From assembly GCF_012275535.1 (NCBI RefSeq), contig NZ_JAAVTK010000003.1:62001-126000 (forward strand): a stretch of DNA of 64,000 nucleotides, in the 5' to 3' direction. The DNA comes from Hymenobacter artigasi. Lineage in GTDB: Bacteria > Bacteroidota > Bacteroidia > Cytophagales > Hymenobacteraceae. A program made the translations under genes and the position numbers. Below the pieces are notes generated by a model. That model ran no database searches. It saw only the letters and a program-made list of their open reading frames with translations, and had not been told where the DNA came from. Shown here one piece after another: positions 60,841 through 64,000 of the stretch (position 1 is its first letter; each line of letters opens with the position of its first letter).

Positions 60841-63078
60841 TTAGGCGGGCAGGGTGATAAGGAATTCGGTGCCTTCGCCCTCGCGGGTTTCCACGGTGAG
60901 GGTGCCGCCGTGGCCCTTGGTCACGATGTCATAGCTCAGCGACAAGCCCAGGCCGGTGCCTTCGCCGGGCGGCTTGGTGGTGAAGAAGGGCTGGAAGATT
61001 TTTTCCCGTACCTGGCGCGACATGCCCGTGCCATTGTCAGCAATCAGAATTTCCACCACCGGGCTATCGGCAGAGCGGCGGGTGCGCACCGTCACGGTGG
61101 GCTGGTAGTTGGCCGGCCCGCCGGCTCCCGGCTGCGCCAGGTCGCGCTGGCGCTGGCGCACGGCGTGCAGGGCGTTGGTGCACAGGTTCAGCAGCACGCG
61201 GCCCATGTCCTGCGTCACCATCACCACCGGCTCCAGGCGGGGGTCGAGCTCCTTGCTCAGGGTGGCGTAAAAATCTTTATCGGTGGTGCGCAGGCCCTGG
61301 TAGGCCAGCGCCAGCGAGTCGGCGGCAAGCGCGTTCAGGTCGCCGGGCACGCACTCGCCGGTACCGGAGCGCGAGTGCTCCAGCATGTCCTTGATGATGG
61401 ACGACGCCCGCTGCCCGTGCTGGCTGATTTGCTGGAGGTTTTGCTTTAGGCCGGCCAGAATCTCGGTTTCCAGCACCGGCACGTGGCCGTTGCGCTGCGG
61501 GTTCATGCCATCGACGAGGTCGGTGCTGACTTCGGCGAAGTTTTTCATGAAGTTGAGCGGGTTTTGCAGCTCGTGGGCAATGCCGGCCGTGAGCTCGCCC
61601 AGAAAAGCCATTTTCTCGGCCTGCACCAGCTGGCTCTGCGTTTGGCGCAGCTGGTCCAGGGTACGCCGGTTCACCTGCAGCTGGCGGTAGATAAACACGC
61701 CCAGGGCCGACACCAGCAGCACCGTGAGCAGGGCGCCCAGCAGCAGCCACTGGCCCAGGCGCAGGCGCACGGCCTGCACCGCCTGGTCCTGTTGCAGGCT
61801 GGTAATCCGGGCGTTCTGGGTTTGCTCCAGCCGCTCGCTTTCGTACTGCGCCACATGAAACGTGTTCTGGGCCGCATTGAGTGTATCGGTGAGGGCAATG
61901 TAGGCGCGGGAGTAGCGCTGGGCCTCGGCCGGCCGGTTGCGGTCGTCGTAGAAGGCGATGAGCTGCTTCAGGTATTCGGGCCGCAGGCGCTCAACGCGGG
62001 CGGCCGTGGCTTTGCGGTAAGCCTGCAGCCAGTGCTTTTCGGCGCGGGCATCGTCGTGCCGGGCTGTGTAGTACCGGGCCCAGGCGGCGTCCAACTCAAA
62101 CTCGCCCGGCTTGCCCGACATGGGGATGTGCAGCGAATCGTCGAGCTGCTGCGCCTGCTTCAGGAGCTGGCCCGCCGGCGCTACCCGCTGCATTTGCAGC
62201 AGCACCTGGCCCTTTTGCACCAGCGCGTAGGCCTGGCTGAGCTTGCGCTCATTGGCATCGCCGCTGTGGGTGGTCAGTACCGAATCCACCATGCGCAGGG
62301 CGGTGGCGGGGTGGTCGCCCTCGGCGTAGAGGCGCGACAAAGCCAGAAAAGTAAATACCCGCTCCATGCCTTGGATGCGCCGAAACTCCGGCAGGCGCAG
62401 GGCCTGGCCCAGGTACTGCACGGCCTTGGCGCGGTTGCCCCAGTCGGCGTACACGGCCCCGGCCACCAGCAGCTCACGCAGGTAGAGTAGCCGGTCGTAG
62501 GTGCGCACCAGGTCGGCGGCGCGCAGCACGCTGTTCAGGGTCCGGTTGTAGTCGCCCATGCGCCGGTAGTAGCCGCCCTGCGACACGTAGCAGGCGGCGA
62601 TGTTCTCGGTGGCGTTGTGCACCCGGTAGTAGGCCAGCTTTTGCTCGTAGTAGCGCTTGCGGGCATCCATGCGGTTCAGCCGGTTGTAGAGCGTCACCAG
62701 GTCAATCAGCAGCCACGGAATGGGCCGGCCCAGGCGGTCAAATTCCGTCACGGCTACCTTCATGGTATCCAGGGCGGCCGCATCGGCGCCACCTTGCTGC
62801 CACAGCACCAGGCCGTTGCGCAGGTGCCGGTAAGGGGCCGCCTCCACCAGCTGTAGCTGCTGGTTCAGCCGCAGCAGCTGGTCGAGCAGCGGCAGGGCCT
62901 GCACGTTGGTGGGGTGCAGGTCTAGCAGGTGCTGCACCACCCGCAGGCGGGCCGTGTCAGACGTTTGCTGCGGCAGGGCACGGGTCAGCGAATCATAATC
63001 GGCCTCCCAATAGGGCTGCCTGGCAACCGCCGGCCCACACATTACCCAGAAAATCAACACCGTAAGAATCCATCTCAT
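60841..63078 (-). CDS. Sensor histidine kinase 6: TPR sensor, first of the cluster
   Basis: A 745-residue kinase. A signal peptide ([18 protein letters not shown]) is followed by helical TPR-like repeats (about 35-430), one transmembrane helix ([26 protein letters not shown]) and the shared transmitter: [25 protein letters not shown] with H502, [47 protein letters not shown]. The ATG at 63078 ([10 protein letters not shown]) is used because it begins the signal peptide; a TTG at 63150 is unlikely. It is the promoter-proximal kinase on the - strand. Upstream is a 540-base gene-free region. Confidence 0.92.
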   Translation of the reverse strand: MRWILTVLIFWVMCGPAVARQPYWEADYDSLTRALPQQTSDTARLRVVQHLLDLHPTNVQALPLLDQLLRLNQQLQLVEAAPYRHLRNGLVLWQQGGADAAALDTMKVAVTEFDRLGRPIPWLLIDLVTLYNRLNRMDARKRYYEQKLAYYRVHNATENIAACYVSQGGYYRRMGDYNRTLNSVLRAADLVRTYDRLLYLRELLVAGAVYADWGNRAKAVQYLGQALRLPEFRRIQGMERVFTFLALSRLYAEGDHPATALRMVDSVLTTHSGDANERKLSQAYALVQKGQVLLQMQRVAPAGQLLKQAQQLDDSLHIPMSGKPGEFELDAAWARYYTARHDDARAEKHWLQAYRKATAARVERLRPEYLKQLIAFYDDRNRPAEAQRYSRAYIALTDTLNAAQNTFHVAQYESERLEQTQNARITSLQQDQAVQAVRLRLGQWLLLGALLTVLLVSALGVFIYRQLQVNRRTLDQLRQTQSQLVQAEKMAFLGELTAGIAHELQNPLNFMKNFAEVSTDLVDGMNPQRNGHVPVLETEILAGLKQNLQQISQHGQRASSIIKDMLEHSRSGTGECVPGDLNALAADSLALAYQGLRTTDKDFYATLSKELDPRLEPVVMVTQDMGRVLLNLCTNALHAVRQRQRDLAQPGAGGPANYQPTVTVRTRRSADSPVVEILIADNGTGMSRQVREKIFQPFFTTKPPGEGTGLGLSLSYDIVTKGHGGTLTVETREGEGTEFLITLPA

Positions 63079-63618
63079 AAGCAAGGTGGGGTCTTGGCGG
63101 CGATGAGAAAGCGCGTGGCCTGCCCATACCGCATTCCTGGGCGCAGCCAAGGCGGCCGGAACGAAAAGCAGGAGGGTTGGCAGGACATTATCGCGGGCAG
63201 AAGCGAGTGGGAACTGAGTGAAAAATACGGCCAGACCACCGGGCCGAACGGCATCGACAGACCCCGAAGAGGTGCCGGCCCTCTTTGGCTGCGCAAAGAT
63301 GAATTAATTACGCCACTACTCTTTTAACAGATATCAGCGAACGAACATATTGACTTAATTTTCAATATATTACTTCCTGAAAACCTGTTTTTTGAAATTA
63401 GCCTGCTGCTTCATAATTGGCTGGCCAAAATCGATGCCCAATCAAGGTAGCGAATAATTTTGCCTTGTAATAAATCATATCTAAATTTATTGCAGCTTCT
63501 TAATTTCTCAGCAGTAGTGCATTAGCAGCTGCCATTGGGCCAGGTTTTGGTTTTTGCCTGCGCTTTTTGTCGGCTTGTCCCACGGGTTTCATTCGCTCAC
63601 CGCATTCGCCCCTTCCCT
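63079..63618. other. Gene-free region between divergent genes
   Basis: About 540 bases. From 63300 to 63520 it is clearly AT-rich. A TAATTTTG sequence at 63455-63462 (+) fits the TAnnTTTG box, and CATCTTTG on the - strand at 63301-63294 is a near match that could serve kinase 6. No ORF, RNA gene or repeat arm is recognised. Confidence 0.5.
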
Positions 63619-64000
63619 ATGCGAGCCTCATCTGCCGAAGCGTTTATTGTGCGCGAGCTGCGCCGGGGCCTGGCCCCCACCCTCTACTACCACAGCCTGG
63701 CCCATACCCTCGACGTGGCGCAAGCGGCCCAGACGCTGGCCGCCGCCGAAGGCGTGACCGATGCCGAAACCCTGGCGCTGCTCCGCACGGCGGCCCTGTA
63801 CCACGATGCGGGCTTCCTGCACACCTACGCGGGCCACGAAACCCGGGGCTGCGAGATGGGCCGTGCCACGCTGCCGGACTTCGGCTACTCGCCGGGCCAG
63901 ATTGAGCTGATTTGTGCCCTGATTATTGCCACCCAGTACCCGCAGGCCCCCCGCTGCCACCTGGCCCAAATCCTCTGCGATGCCGACCTAGACTACCTCG
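63619..64000 (+). CDS. HD-domain phosphohydrolase-like protein, 3' end missing
   Basis: The first 127 residues are visible and the frame is open at the window edge. It begins MRASSAEAFIVRELRR. The HD superfamily pattern is present: YYHSLAHTLDV (first His), LLRTAALYHDAGF (the HD pair), a later HE in TYAGHETRGCEMG, and LCDADLDYL, in which the DADLD would give the last metal-binding Asp. This matches predicted metal-dependent HD phosphohydrolases; many hydrolyse nucleotides or cyclic dinucleotides. The rest may hold another domain such as a cyclase or CNBD, which would matter given the cAMP-related neighbours. Substrate unknown. Confidence 0.8.
   Translation, partial: MRASSAEAFIVRELRRGLAPTLYYHSLAHTLDVAQAAQTLAAAEGVTDAETLALLRTAALYHDAGFLHTYAGHETRGCEMGRATLPDFGYSPGQIELICALIIATQYPQAPRCHLAQILCDADLDYL

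Noticed and set aside
62929..63327. A + strand ORF across the start of kinase 6
   Set aside because: It overlaps the kinase signal peptide region in antisense and has no family resemblance.

Overview
The window reads as chromosomal DNA of a GC-rich Bacteroidota bacterium, most likely Hymenobacter or a close relative. The support is a SusC/SusD pair, a type IX secretion sorting domain, DUF5686 and DUF4833 proteins, 7TMR-DISM sensors, weak or absent Shine-Dalgarno sequences, and TAnnTTTG-type -7 promoter boxes. Genus placement is an inference. No rRNA, tRNA, CRISPR array, prophage or intact insertion sequence was seen.

Layout. (a) 1-13.1 kb, mixed metabolism, + strand: aquaporin (5' end cut), SDR oxidoreductase, OFA-type MFS transporter with a 48-residue companion, M20 peptidase, gluconate-dehydrogenase-like subunit 3 and GMC oxidoreductase, GH1-like enzyme, a pore-loop membrane protein, and a DUF5686 outer-membrane protein. 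(b) 13.3-27.7 kb: a 7TMR-DISM receptor ending in a transposase-type zinc ribbon, then a polysaccharide utilisation locus (GH3, SusC, SusD, PKD lipoprotein, two GH16, T9SS-sorted tandem-domain protein) that fits laminarin or another mixed beta-glucan. (c) 28-30 kb: LysR regulator with a YeiH-type transporter and a palindromic operator candidate. (d) 30.1-43.4 kb, - strand: a full branched-chain amino acid locus in transcription order leuA, small ORF, leuC, leuD, leuB, ilvE, ilvD, ilvB, ilvN, ilvC, ilvA. A 20-codon leader peptide rich in Val/Ile codons, with overlapping antiterminator and terminator hairpins, precedes ilvE. (e) 43.5-49.2 kb, + strand: a helical-repeat protein, a DUF4833 protein and a 1109-residue NTT-like/HEAT/cyclic-nucleotide-binding protein. 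(f) 49.3-63.1 kb, - strand: six sensor histidine kinases with nearly the same transmitter but different sensor ends, a kinase-like gene remnant, a lone receiver, and a receiver-adenylate cyclase. (g) A truncated HD-domain protein at the right edge.

How the parts may work together. The cyclase in (f) is convergent with the cyclic-nucleotide-binding protein in (e), so the six kinases could feed a few receivers whose output is cAMP; this is a hypothesis from gene order and motifs. The BCAA genes look controlled in part by leader-peptide attenuation.

The other striking feature is the density of long inverted repeats between genes. At least five families can be told apart by eye. One family, with arms of the type CCTCACCCCCTGACC and CTCTCC, occurs seven times, five of them inside the BCAA locus. 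In some places a repeat arm supplies the stop codon of the preceding gene.
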